In this document: piece by piece, positions 36,956 through 48,159 of the stretch
How positions within the stretch are numbered: the stretch's first letter is position 1
Layout of the letters: every line of letters starts with the position of its first letter
DNA from: Clarkia xantiana subsp. parviflora
Taxonomy: Eukaryota; Streptophyta; Magnoliopsida; Myrtales; Onagraceae
NCBI GenBank assembly: GCA_036873135.1
Contig: JAPTYO010000007.1
Span: forward strand, 15,978,763 to 16,042,762
Length of the DNA: 64,000 bases
Reading direction: 5' to 3'
Translations under genes and position numbers: made by a program
The notes under the pieces: generated by a model
Seen by the model: only the letters and a program-made list of their open reading frames with translations
The model's database searches: none
What the model was told of the DNA's origin: nothing

Positions 36956-37790
36956 ATGTTTGGAGAGTTATGGTATGAGATGCAAATGGAAGTGCCGGCC
37001 TCGGAGGCGTGGGATCTCGTCAGCACTTCTCGACTCGGGGAGCTGGCTCGAGAAATGAAGGATCTGTTTCAGGATATCCAGTTTGTCCATGGCGATGGAA
37101 GTGTGGGCACCATTTTCCTTGTAACGCTCGCTCCAGGTATATCTAATTATGTAATAGCTAGATGCACGGTAATAATAATAGTAGTATCACTCACCTCTGA
37201 GAATTTAGTTGTGCTAATAACCAAGTGAAGGGTTTGCATTTGAAAATATAGTTTGTTTAGTTTTTGCTAATTCCTAGAATTGATGAGTCCAACCAGATAC
37301 TTTTCCCATTGTGCCATTCCTGCAAATTAGCTCGGGTAGTATTGAACGGAATGCAATTAGAACAACTCCAAAAATGGGGGAAATTTTGAAACAATAAACA
37401 TAAATAGGGAATTTCTTAAAAATGCTTGAATGTAAAGGGCAGAGTTACCTCGCAAATACTGATACAGATAGCTAACTGATTGTGTTTTGCAGCATTTGGG
37501 TTTGATCCATACAAGGAAAAGTTCACCAAGGTGGATAACGAGAACCGGATCAAGGAGCTGGAACTGGTGGAGGCGCGTTCCTGAATCTCGGTTTCAACCT
37601 CTATCGGATCCGGATCCACATTTTGGAGATAGGGGAGGTTGCCTGCACTGTCAAACTCACCATTGAGTATGATGTGAAGGAAGAGTTTGCTGCCAATGCC
37701 TCTTTGGTCACTCTTGATCCCCTGATCGCCTTATTCGAGTTTGCAAAGGCTCATCTCATCCACAACTACAACAAGAACAAATCCACTTAG
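36956..37790 (+). pseudogene. Bet v 1 / S-norcoclaurine-synthase-like gene, copy 3, frameshifted
   Basis: Exon 1 is 36956-37136 (intact) and exon 2 starts at 37493. In exon 2 one base is missing in the segment that codes VVEGGF in intact copies ('gtggaggcgcgttcc' against 'gtggaaggcgggttcc'), giving a TGA at 37582-37584. After the break the family frame resumes ('LYRIRIHILEIGE', 'VKEEFAANASLVTLDPL') to the stop at 37788-37790. Truncated after about 90 residues, as in copy 1. Exon 1 also differs at otherwise shared sites (W, M, V in 'ELWYEMQME' and 'WDLVST'), so it is the most diverged copy. A sequencing error could mimic the single-base loss. Confidence 0.82.
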
Positions 37791-37950
37791 ATAGCTCACC
37801 CAAAAAGAAGCATTCGTGTTAACTGTCTCTTAATGCATCTTTGTGAAATAAAGCAAGAACAGTAAACATGCTGCTGATGATGAAACTTATCTTCAATTTA
37901 TTAGCTCACGTCAGTATTTAATCTAATTCAATCCAATAAAACTGATTTAC

Positions 37951-38071
37951 AAATAAAAGCCTACTTGACTTCCAAGCAAAGCAGCATCCAAACCAAAGGT
38001 TGGATCATGCACCTCCAGCATCCTTCATATATAGCTTTCTTCAACTATTCACTCACATCCTCCATTGATTT
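37951..38071 (-). pseudogene. Truncated duplicate of the 3' end of the 40.7-41.8 kb gene
   Basis: This segment is nearly identical to 40,672-40,795, which covers the last about 20 codons and the 3' flank of the conserved unknown gene on the minus strand. It breaks off at 'ccattgattt' and carries an insertion ('atatat') within the coding part. It therefore marks where a duplication unit of about 2.7 kb, containing a Bet v 1-like copy and the tail of its neighbour, ended. Confidence 0.8.
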
Positions 38072-38401
38072 ATAATATGTGATTATGTCATGCTCGATAG
38101 ATGTATATTTAAATGTTTTTTAGATAAATACATTTTGGGGTGTGTGGTCTGTGTGAATTTCAATTAATGATTTGCGCATTAGGATATACATATCTGAAAG
38201 TTAAACATGAGTCCATGTATGTTAGGTTCGCTAAGGTTAATTAAATTTCCAATTTGCAATTTTTCCCACAACTTTCGAATTTTTGAAACCCTCAATAAAA
38301 TCGGTAGAATCAATATGTGTTGCATGTTAATATGAACAGGTGTGCTCGTATGTGATAATTTACCGATGGTGGAATTATACATGCTTGCAAAAATTAATTG
38401 G

Positions 38402-39250
38402 GTTAAGGGTTCGTTTCATACCACTTCTTTTACCTAAATTCACTTTTAGTACCAGATCTTTTTTTTAAACACTTTTGGTACCAACGTTTTGCATTTTGTA
38501 CACTTTTCGTACCACCGTTAAATTTCCGTCTGATTTGGCCGTTAAGTGTCATGTGTCATGCACGTGAGTAGCCATAAACTTTTGATTTTATTCAATTTAG
38601 GGTCAGGCGACCCTGGCCCAGGGTCGGACCTAGCCCTAGGCTAGGTCCGGCTGGGCCAATTGGGACCTAGCCCCAATTGGGTTCAATTGGGGCTAGGTCC
38701 AATTGACCCAGCCAGACCTAGCCTAGGGCTAGGTCCGACCCTGGGTTGGGTTCGCCGGACCCAGGCGACCCCGGCCCAGGGTCGGACCTAGCCCTAGGCT
38801 AGGTCCGGCTGGGTCAATTGGACCTAGCCCCAATTGAACCCAATTGGGGCTAGGTCCCAATTGGCCCAGCCGGACCTAGCCTAGGGCTAGGTCCGACCCT
38901 GGGCCAGGGTCGCTTGACCCAGGCGAACCCGACACAGGGTCGGACCTAGCCCTAGGCTAGGTCAATTTGGGTCAAGGGTTCGATTTGGAAATTTTAGGGC
39001 TAAATTGAACAAATTAAAAGTTAGGGATGCATTAGATGGACTAAATTGAAATAAATTCAAAAGTTTAAGGCGGTCACGTGCATGGCACATGCCACTTAAC
39101 GGTCAATTTGGACGGAAAGTTAACGGTGGTACCAAAAGGATACAAAGTTGAAAACATTGGTACCAAAAGTATACAAAAAAATAGAAGTGATACCAAAAGT
39201 GGATTCTGCGCAAAGAATTTGTATGAAAAGGTACTTAATCCCTATTATTT
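38402..39250. mobile_element. Mutator-type element with long inverted repeats and GC-rich palindromic core
   Basis: The left end 'gggttaag...tttcataccactt' mirrors the right end 'aagtgatacc...ggtacttaatccc'. The arms share 'ggtaccaaaag', 'gtaccaccgttaa' and 'catgcacgtga' in inverted order for about 180 bp. The core (38,590-38,970) is a GC-rich palindromic array of 'cctagccctaggctaggtcc', 'ccaattggg' and 'gaccctgggcc'. I could not find a matching 9-bp flank, so the exact ends are approximate. A close relative with clear ends lies at 53,002-53,672. Confidence 0.65.
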
Positions 39251-39309
39251 TATTATTTTATAGTAATCCATTATTGTATCAACCGACGAGAAAATCTCCA
39301 ATGGCACCG

Positions 39310-39420
39310 AGCCACCACCTCCTGCCCCTTAACACACTCACATTTTGAAGAGGTGGGACCCATTGTGTTGGGTCCCACCTCTGAAAAATGTGAGTGAATA
39401 AGGGGCAGGAGGTGGTGCAT
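39310..39420. mobile_element. Compact hairpin MITE
   Basis: Two arms of about 48 bp ('caccacctcctgcccctta', 'cactcacatttt', 'aggtgggaccca' and their inverse) are separated by only about 9 bp. The result is an almost perfect hairpin just upstream of copy 4 of the Bet v 1-like cluster. No coding content. Confidence 0.7.
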
Positions 39421-39631
39421 CCGAGCTAGTGAATAAAAGCTCATCAACCGACCAGCACACTAACAAGGACTGGATGGCTAACTATGAGATGATAGATTAA
39501 AATATTGTCACGAGAAAGATTAAATAGTTAACTCATCCCCGCCGCAGCATATTCCTTTCTTCATCAAAAGGAAAGCTCTCTCTGCTGCACTCAACTCAAG
39601 AAATAGAAGTCAAGTGAGTGAGTAAATTATA

Positions 39632-40181
39632 ATGTATGGAGAGTTATCGTATGAGATGCAAGTGGAAGTGCCGGCCTCGGAGGCGTGGGATCTCTTCGGC
39701 ACTTCCCGCCTCGGAGAGGTGACTCGAGAAATGAATCTGGTCCAGGATATCCAGTTTGTCCATGGCGATGGAGGTGTCGGCACCATTGTACTTGTATCAC
39801 TCGCTCCAGGTACGTACATCAATATAATCCAAGCACCATATTATTATTAAGGATGCCTACAAGCTGGCTAATTGATTGCATTTTGCAGAATCTGGGTTTG
39901 GTCAATTCAAAGAGAAGTTCACCAAGATCGATAATGACAACCGTATCAAGGAAACCGAAGTGGTGGAAGGCGGGTTCCTCAATCTTGGGTTCACCCTCTA
40001 TCGAATCCGGATCCACATTGTGGAGAAAGGGGGGGCTGCTTCCACTGTCAAACTCACAGTTGAATACGATGTCAAGGAAGAGTTTGCTGCTAATGCCTCA
40101 TTCGTCAATCTCGATCTCCTGGTCGCCATGCTCAACTTTGCAAAGGCTCATCTCCTCAACCACAAAACCAAATCCACTTAG
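39632..40181 (+). CDS. Bet v 1 / S-norcoclaurine-synthase-like protein, copy 4, intact
   Basis: Two exons, 39632-39809 and 39889-40181, joining to 156 residues. The 79-bp GT-AG intron is at the family position and phase. It keeps 'EVPASEAWDLFGTSRLGEV', the loop 'GDGGVGTI', 'KETEVVEGGFLNLGFTLYRI' and 'VKEEFAANASFVNLDLLVAM'. One codon is missing after 'REM' compared with the other copies ('REMNLVQ' against 'REMKDVVQ'), which keeps the frame. Expected to be a small soluble ligand-binding or NCS-like protein. Its 3' end points toward the oppositely oriented neighbour at 40.7 kb. Copies 2 and 4 are the only ones likely to give full-length protein. Confidence 0.9.
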
Positions 40182-40725
40182 CTTAGCTTACCCAGAAAAC
40201 ATGAAACATTCATGTTAACCCTTTCTTCATCTATCTATTCATGTGAAATGAAGTAAGAACAATAAACATGGTGCTGATGCTGATACATATCACCCTCATT
40301 GTTCAGTTTAGTAGCTTTCCCACATATCACTCTTGAACCTGATTCATTCAATCAAAATTCTGCGGAATTCTTATTTGAATCCTCGACTCGGTCAGATTGC
40401 ATAACTGCCTATTGTCATCTAGGAAATTTTAGAAACCCCTTTTGCATAGTGATGATTATAGGTCATAGCTAAATCTTTTGATCCATTTTACTTAAGGTAG
40501 TAAAACAGTGAATCACTGAAACAACAAAGAACAAAGCGACTTGCAGATATTCATGAGGCAAACCATTATTTACAGTGGATACTGCATTTATCTAGTACTA
40601 CACTACTATTGAATTGGATTGCAATAACCTCTAACCAGAAGACTCAAACAAAGTATAAAATTGATGTACTAATAAAAGCCTACTTGACTTCCAAGCAAAG
40701 CAGCACCCAAACCAAAGGTTGTGGA

Positions 40726-41829
40726 TCATGCACCTCCAGCACCCTTCAGAGCTTTCTTCAGCTCTTCACTCACATCATCCTCCATTGATTTTGCAGCAAA
40801 ACCACCAGAATCTGTTGATTTCTTCTCATTGTTCCACCTATCAGTTTTTCCACTCGAAGTTCGGTTTCCGGTCCTCTCTGGTTCGCGGTTTTTACCCAAA
40901 TCAAAACCATGAGGTGAAGGATTCAACCTTTTGGCGGCAAATTCATGCCGGAGATCCTCAATGGCCTGCCTCAGATGGCTATTCTCAGCTTGGATGATGT
41001 CCATGTGCCTCCTCATCGAGAAACAAGTCTCTGCAAGATCAACACTATTATCCACCTTCAGTTCTCGAGCTCCCTGATTAGTCTCCTTAGATTCCTCTTC
41101 GGTAAGGGCAGTTGCAGGAACATGTTCAATTCCAATCTTGTTCATCACCAGAAAAGGAATCTTCTGGAGCTTAATTCCTTCCGATGGATTGAAGCTATTC
41201 CAATTCTGTCCCGGAACCCTAACTCCCCAACGGAAGCTCAACGAGGCGCGATTTTTAACTGGAATAACAGTCCTCGCAGCAACCTCCATCCCGGAGAGCG
41301 CACTGGACAAGAGCCCAACGGGAGATCCTGCTCCTGGTGCCAGTGCTGCGCTGATTCTCTTCCCAAAAAAAGCGCTGCTATCCAGACCATAGCCGCCGTT
41401 CGATGGTGGCACCTCGACTACCTCAATTGAAGCATCGTCCTCGATAGGAGACATCGGCTTCAAAACTGAAGACTGCGACTTCTTCACCGAGAAATCGCCA
41501 AAATTCGGCTTGAAGTGGAGCATGAAGGTCGGGTTTCCTCGATTGATGAGGTTGAACTCAGCGCTCATGGACATGGAGCTGGTGATTGGTGAGCCGAACG
41601 GTCCCGTCCCGCTCTTGACAACGAGGGAGAAGGGGTTCCAGGAGTCATTGGGGCGGTAGGAGACGCGGACGGCGGGGCCGGATTCGAAGAAAGTGCCGAG
41701 GTTCAAGGTTAGCTCCTTGGACTCGCCGGCGACGATGCCGGACTGAAACGGCAGGCCGAGGATGCTGAGGGGCACCTTGGCGCGGATGATTGGCTTCTGC
41801 TCGTCGCGAAACTTGAGAGAAGCCTTCAT
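40726..41829 (-). CDS. Conserved plant protein of unknown function (single exon)
   Basis: 367 residues from ATG at 41829 to TGA at 40726, without introns. The N-terminal 250 residues alternate polar and hydrophobic positions and look beta-rich ('AKVPLSILGLPFQSG', 'KELTLNLGTFF', 'VRVSYRPNDSWNPFSLVVKS', 'AEFNLINRGNPTFMLHFKPN', 'SLSFRWGVRVP'). The region after about 255 is charged and contains a probable coiled coil ('MRRHMDIIQAENSHLRQAIE'), then a Ser/Lys/Asn-rich low-complexity tail. There is no signal peptide or clear transmembrane helix. I recognise the sequence style as a conserved plant family but not its function. A beta-barrel or lipid-facing role is only a guess from the strand-like pattern. 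A fragment of its 3' end is duplicated at 37,951-38,071. Confidence 0.85.
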   Translation of the reverse strand: MKASLKFRDEQKPIIRAKVPLSILGLPFQSGIVAGESKELTLNLGTFFESGPAVRVSYRPNDSWNPFSLVVKSGTGPFGSPITSSMSMSAEFNLINRGNPTFMLHFKPNFGDFSVKKSQSSVLKPMSPIEDDASIEVVEVPPSNGGYGLDSSAFFGKRISAALAPGAGSPVGLLSSALSGMEVAARTVIPVKNRASLSFRWGVRVPGQNWNSFNPSEGIKLQKIPFLVMNKIGIEHVPATALTEEESKETNQGARELKVDNSVDLAETCFSMRRHMDIIQAENSHLRQAIEDLRHEFAAKRLNPSPHGFDLGKNREPERTGNRTSSGKTDRWNNEKKSTDSGGFAAKSMEDDVSEELKKALKGAGGA

Positions 41830-42505
41830 CGTGGATTTGGTGGCAGTGGTGGAGTCGACTCCTTAATTAGTGGTGGATCCGTCGACGGTGGATCGGTATC
41901 TCTGAAAATGATGCTCTCCTACTCTAGTCTTCTTAGAAGTGAGTCAGTTATTATACAACTCATGGACGGCGAGATTGGTGATAGCAAGGACACCTGGAAG
42001 AATCGTAGCCGTTACATATTTTGAATTTCTGAAATATTTATTATTTTATGATTGGCACGTAAAGTCCGCAATATTTTGTCGAGTATTGCTCATAGCGCGG
42101 GGAGCGAATTTATTTAGGTAATAAATTTGAAATTTGAGGCAAATATTTTCTTGTTGCGTTATATATTTTTCCGTTTCATATCACAAACCATATTTATTTA
42201 AATTTTCAAATAAAAATCTCATTTCCCGCCTCTTAACTGAATAATGGAGTAATCTATTCAATTGATCCAATATAATTTGTCTTGTTGTATCAATTATTAT
42301 CGTCATATTAAAAATATATCAAATGCCACACGATATCAATATTGTTTCTCATATCTCTATCACCCACCAAAGATAACTCCAAATCATGTCTGATAGAACA
42401 ATAATAAGTAACTACTTCATAAGGTTCCAAACATTTTATTCTCCACTCAAAATCCTAAGGGAATCCAATTCACTAACCAGAAAGAAAGAACTCTATCTCT
42501 TTAAA
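41830..42505. other. Spacer between the unknown gene and enoyl-ACP reductase
   Basis: It holds the leader of the 367-residue gene (41,830-41,940), then AT-rich DNA that includes the probable 3' untranslated region of the reductase gene. No other feature recognised. Confidence 0.45.
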
Positions 42506-45500
42506 TTAACTAGATTTGGGGATGTTTAAATTCTCGAATATCGGACTGTCGACTCCGACTCCCATTGCATTTAGACCGTTGTCCACATACACGACTGCAC
42601 CCGTGATTGCGGAAGCCAATGGCGATGCAAGGAAGGCAGCAGCATTTCCTACTTCCTCTGCATCCATTAAAAATCATTCAGCATCCAATACAGCTAATAA
42701 CAGTTGAAACAGTGCAAAATAAAATCAACTAGTTGTATTTTTGAATGCATTTATTAAGCTATGTCTGACCTGCAGATAGTTCTTTCTGTAGAGGTGCATT
42801 TTCTGAGGAGTAATCAATCATCATATCAATGAAGCCAATTGCTTTTGCAGCACGACTCCTTAAGGGGCCTGCAATTTTTCCCCCAGCGAACACAGGCATT
42901 ATAATTTTTTACCATATATATAGATATTGGTATGCCCTCCATTAGATTAACCAACAGAAGTGCGTAGCACTACTATAATAATGAAGCCACAAGATTCAAT
43001 CCCATATAGAGTGGCCAAAAAAACCCATACTAAACAAAATGGAGCCATGATAAGGTTATTTTTCTACCTGAGAGTTTTTGTTTCCCAATAGAGATTACCT
43101 GCAGATATTGTGTTGACTCTGACTTTGTGCTTTCTTCCAGCTTCAAAAGCCAATACCTGCATCAAAACAATGCATCAATGCACAACATGCCACCATGAGC
43201 TATGCAAATTCACTGATATGATTCCTTGGAGTTTGAAAGGAAGGAAAATGGAGAAAGACAGGTAATAGAGACGGAGCAAGGACGACTTACACGAGTGTCA
43301 CTCTCTAGAGCAGCCTTTGCAGAACTCATTCCTCCACCGTAACTGTAGACAAATTAATCAACTGTATGAGCTAACATAAACTGCCAGCAGAAAAGAAAAA
43401 GAAAAAAAAAAGGCAGAGTAACTATACCCTGGGATGATTTTCTCCGAAGCGATGTATGTCAAAGAGATTGAAGCACCCCCTGCACAATAAGTACCTCAGC
43501 TTTCTCTCTAACATCAGTGAAGAATGTGTTTGTGTGAAAATAAAATGGAAAAACAATGGAACCTGGGTTCATGATTGGAACAAAGTGCTGCAGCAGAGAT
43601 ATAAATGAGTAACTTGACGCAGATACAGCTGTCAGATATCCATAGCGTGAAGTCTCCAGCAGAGGCTTAGTGACCTGCAAATTATCCGTCTAGTTAAGTC
43701 TTCACCATTCTATTTCCCAATGACTATCACACAACAGAACCCCAGATATCATAGTATATTGAATCTGACACGTGAAAGAAATAGAAAAGACTGACCTCTG
43801 GCCCATTTGCCAATGAATGTACCAAAATGTCGATGGTTCCAAAGTCCTCCTTTACGGATTCAGCTACTTCCTGCAAGATATGCGACCACATATTCAAATA
43901 TGGCATATATATTAGATGCAACTATAAAAGTCTCACTATATTTGATAAGAACATCACAGCAAGCTTGACCCACAAATGTAAGAGATCAAGCTGCGGACAA
44001 CTGGATGGATGGATCTACACCTAGATCCTAGCTAGAGGCATGATAATATGCATATGGTATACAATTATTTGATACACGAAAGATATCACTTACCGTAAAT
44101 AAAGAAGCGGTGGAAGTAGTTTTTCCTGATAAACTATGGGATTATTCTAAGTTCATGTGTTCTCATACACTAACCACGCTTGATGTCTAATAACTAGTGA
44201 AGTGATTTTTTCTCAAATCATGGCACTTAAGATGAGAATGATATCTACCTTGACAGTCCATTTTGAAGAACCTGCGTAGCGTTTATTTGATTTGACCTGC
44301 ATAGTCAATGTAAAGTTTCAGATTTATCGCATGTTCTTTTCACTACAGAAATATAATTGGATATCCCTTTGTTGAAACCATTCTTAGGAGTCAGAGCAAA
44401 AATTACATCTTCAGGCACATCCTCAAGACAGTCATAGACTGCGTCAAGTGGATAGACTTTCGTGATTTCCATTAAAGAACCATCGGGCAATCTGGAGGCA
44501 AAATTTCAGTTATTAGAGGTAAACAAAACTGGGCACGTCTCAAGTGACCTAGGGATGCTAATGTTGCTTACACACGAGATTCGTCAAACTTCCCACGCCT
44601 TAAGCTGCTCTCGAAAATATTAAGTGCCTACAAAATAACAACACCGTGCTTGAATATAATAAGAGCAAAAGAAGAAGACTTTAGACTTTAGTTTGTACTT
44701 TCCAATATACATACAGGCACCCAGGTTCCAACAAGAATTTCAGCACCAGCAGCAGCGAGAGATTTTGCTATAGCCCAACCATACCCATTATCATCAGCAA
44801 CACCAGCTATAAAAGCTCTCTTGCCTGTAAGATAGTGAACAATGGAATGGGATAGACATGTCGCCACATTTAGTTTCATAATCAAGCAAAGCTCCCCACA
44901 CCCAGCAAGATTTGCCTATTATCATCACTGCCTAGGATAGAAGAAGCTTCAAACAATCCAATGAACATCTCTTTATTCAACTTTTCATGCTCTTTGTTTT
45001 ATATTAAAACTCAGATCATTAGTTTTTCAGACTTGAGAGGCCTAGTTCTCAACTTATATTGTGATAAGTCTTGAGGAAATAGCTGGTGATGTTAATCTCT
45101 TCTTTTGAAAACTTAGTTCATTCAAACTTTTAATTATACTCAAATGCCTGCAAAGTCTTCAAATAATGAATCTTGAGAAATTATTCACAAAATTGGATTG
45201 GCTATATTCTAAAGCATGAAAGGTTATGACTGTACTTACAGTGCTTTAACTGGTCGTATTCAAGAACATATAAACAAGCTGGATTTAACCATGATGAAGC
45301 ATTTCCTCATGGCATGAGAAGGCAGACCAGTAATACTATGCAAATATTGTTTACCAGAACCCACTGCTTAACTCCATTGATTGCAAATTGGAAAACTTTC
45401 AACCACACGCCATTTCTACATTATTACAAGTAAACCATTTGATTACTCTAAAATCTAAATATAAGTTTGACATGTTGGTTCAGCTAGTCAACTTTCTCAC

Positions 45501-45876
45501 TTCCACGTTACCTTTTAGGTTTGCTAATTACTTCCAATTTACCAAAGTGTGAACTGCTTTCTTTAAAGTATCAAAGGGCACTGAGCCAATGTTATGTACC
45601 TCTTAAATCAATAGGCAATCCAGGTAAAGGACTGCTCTCGTCTGCCGTGGACATTGCTCTTGTGATGAACTTTCCGGGGTTCGAAGGTGTTGATGAAATG
45701 CTCTTCAACATAGGCTGCTTTGATGAAATGTGAGCCGAGCTTGCAAGTCTCGTCCAACATGCTTCCTGGTTGTTCTTCAGCCCTACAGCTGCTACGCAGG
45801 GCTTGAAATTCTTCTCAAAAGACAAGGCTGGCTTTATTGCAGCCATGTATGTGGCAGTAGTTGCACTAGTTGCCAT
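42506..45876 (-). CDS. MOD1: Plastid enoyl-[acyl-carrier-protein] reductase (NADH), FabI type
   Basis: Twelve coding exons: 45876-45600, 44824-44715, 44627-44572, 44491-44407, 44296-44249, 43870-43796, 43674-43563, 43479-43428, 43342-43291, 43156-43099, 42868-42770, 42657-42506. They join to 391 residues, matching the about 390 of Arabidopsis MOD1. Residues 1 to about 80 are a Ser/Thr/Ala-rich chloroplast transit peptide. The NADH-binding start is '[20 protein letters not shown]'. The active-site tyrosine and lysine of the family sit in 'YGGGMSSAK' (Y273, K281), and the substrate loop is '[20 protein letters not shown]'. It reduces trans-2-enoyl-ACP to acyl-ACP, the last step of each fatty-acid elongation cycle in the plastid stroma. 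The start is the ATG at 45876; the codons just upstream include a GTG that is not the start. All introns are GT-AG. Confidence 0.96.
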
Positions 45877-46280
45877 CTTCACGAATCAAATCCCCACGAA
45901 CTAAATGAAAAACCACCACAAGATCAGAGCTGCTGGAAATCACATAGATCCCGCAAATCTGTAATTTGCTATGCAGCATTGTGGAACGAATACAATAACG
46001 GTATTGAGATAAATCGCAGCTATTTGACAACTGAGAACAACGCAGGCCAAGATCGCTCAAAGTTATGCATATATTTGAAAGGGACGAAGATCAATACAAC
46101 GGGGCAGCTCGGAGATCAGCAAATTTAAGCAGAAATAGAAATTTAAGAACGCAGGAGGAACCCCTTTACGAAAGCGACAGTATTAATTCAGATTTTTGGA
46201 GAGGACAGTGGAAGACATCGATACAGTAAGAGATCTTGAAAACTCACCTCAGCAATGGCAATACTGCAGCTGGAGAGAAG
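45877..46280 (-). other. Probable 5' leader of enoyl-ACP reductase with an intron
   Basis: Reading on the minus strand, 'attgctgag|gtgagttttc' at about 46,242 is a strong donor. 'ttttcatttag' at about 45,902 is a good acceptor, 26 bp before the ATG. An intron in the 5' untranslated region is therefore likely; transcript data would settle it. Confidence 0.5.
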
Positions 46281-46494
46281 AACGATGAGAGACGAACAAT
46301 GGAAGCGGCTTTGGAGATTTAAGCAATGGAAGGTTGATGTGTTTCGATGAAATCGAAGTTGTTGCTTTGTTGGTTGGTCAGCTTCCAAGTATTGGAAGCT
46401 TTGTAAATGCCGCAGTGGACTGAACAGAGAAACAGGCAGTTAGTTGGGTTCAGGGCGGAAAATTATTATTAGTTGATGATGTTACAAATTACAA

Positions 46495-46945
46495 TATGAG
46501 TAAGAGTATCTGCCGATCTCAACTCCACTCGAGTTTGAGCACCATCGAGTCTTGATTTTTTAAGTTTGAGCTCGACTTGGTACCATATTCAATGAATTTG
46601 ACTCGACTTGGCTTAATAATTTTAAAATTTTCAATTAAATTATAAATAGTGCACCTTAATTTGAACTCGATTCGATTAGGCTTTTGGCTTGAAACTCGAC
46701 TTGAATTGAATACATATATAATATTATGTAAAACTCGAATAAACTTGAGTTCGAACTAACTCGAATAGGCAAACCAAAAAAGCTTGAATAGGCTCGCGAA
46801 CCTCTCGAGTCGAGTACCGTTAAACTCATACTCGACTTGGCTTCAGAAAAAACAAGACTAGAAATTTAACGAGTCAAATTTGAATATCGACCAAGGCGAT
46901 TTTGATTAGCTCACAAGTAGCTTGACTCGTTTACACCCCAAGTTA
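46495..46945. repeat. Degenerate 'ctcgactcg' repeat, related to 31,310-31,705
   Basis: Alternating 'ctcgagt', 'cgacttgg' and 'aaactcgaata' motifs run to 'cacaagtagcttgactcgtttacacccc'. Content and tail match the copy at 31.3 kb. Probably a decayed non-autonomous hAT element, but clear ends are lacking. Confidence 0.4.
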
Positions 46946-47279
46946 CACTATAGATTATTATTATAGACAAAATATATATAATTTGACTCTCATAATTGGT
47001 AATTCTTTTTCACATTTACTAATTTAATAATTACAGCTTTATAAATTTAGATATAATATATTGATACCTGTAAATTAAGAAAAAAATTCATATTTTAACA
47101 TCTTCTACTTAAAATAAATAATCTTCTGATTCTTAAAATTCTTCAATGCAATTTTGTAGTTACTTCAGATAGCATTGTAAATAACATAAATGGCGGCAAC
47201 CTGCATCGAGTATATTGGAGACAACGCGGGGCTACTGAAGACCGAACAGAGTAAGAAAGGTTTGGACCGGTGAGCACTA
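46946..47279. other. AT-rich spacer
   Basis: AT-rich sequence with a short GC-richer part at about 47,190-47,270. Nothing recognised. Confidence 0.4.
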
Positions 47280-47545
47280 ATGGAAAGCCTCTGGTGCCCA
47301 TCAGTTACCGAAAGCCTCTGGTTGCAGTGGTTACATAAAACCTCTGGTGGTGAGCGGTAATAAAAATGCACTAGTGGCGAGCGGTAAGATAAAACCTCTA
47401 GTAGCGAGGCAGTAAAATAAAAACTCTAGTGGCGGTGCAGTAAAGTAAAGTCTCTAGTGGCAATGCAGTAAATTAAAGCCTCTAGTAGTGGTGCAGTTAA
47501 GAAAAGTCTCAATCAGTGGTGCCTCTAGTGACGTGCCATTAAGGC
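47280..47545. repeat. Degenerate 28-bp tandem repeat, left block
   Basis: About six to eight imperfect copies of a unit of about 28 bp beginning 'ctctagtggcggtgcagtaaag'. The same unit resumes at 50,055-50,310 on the other side of the transposon nest, so the array seems to have been split, although the blocks are also separated by other sequence. Confidence 0.6.
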
Positions 47546-47938
47546 GAAGCATAAATCCCCCACAAACCTGAAGTCTCGAGGAACCCATCCCGAAAAACGC
47601 GTCCTAAAATTACGTCTGAGCCCGTATGATAGGGACTTTTACTCCCAACTAAGGCTCATACTAGGGTTAGGGCATTTTTAGAAAAGTCCTGATTGTGTCG
47701 AATGCCCCGAGTTACTTACCCTAGTTCAACGTTTTACAACCTAAATAATCTAACTATAGTAATTCACCATACTTGATCTATGTTGTGAACTTGATGGATG
47801 TGTTTGTGAAATCGATGTATGTGTTCGTGACTTGATGAATGTTTGAACTTGAACTTGTATTTTGAGTTGAAAATAGGGGTGAAACCAAAACCATGTTGGT
47901 TCGAAAAAACCGGTGAAAACCGAACCGGTCCGGACCGG

Positions 47939-47982
<44 letters not shown>
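47939..47982. repeat. Poly(A)/poly(T) tract of 44 bp
   Basis: An uninterrupted A-run inside the left arm of the hAT element. Length is likely unstable in nature and in sequencing. Confidence 0.9.
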
Positions 47983-47983
<1 letters not shown>

Positions 47984-48159
47984 AGAATCTGCAATATGCG
48001 ATTTGGTTTTTGGTCGGATTCATTTACTCTAATTTGGTTTTTCGGTCTGGTTCGGATTTTGAGCTTTAAGGACCGAACCGACCGTTATGCTAATTAAATA
48101 TATACAATATATATTAGTTGATATTAATTAATATAATTAATTAATTATGTTAATATAAA

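Noticed and set aside
47764..48097. Open frames rich in Phe or Lys around 47.8-48.1 kb
   Set aside because: They run through the 44-bp poly(A) tract inside the hAT element and have no family resemblance.
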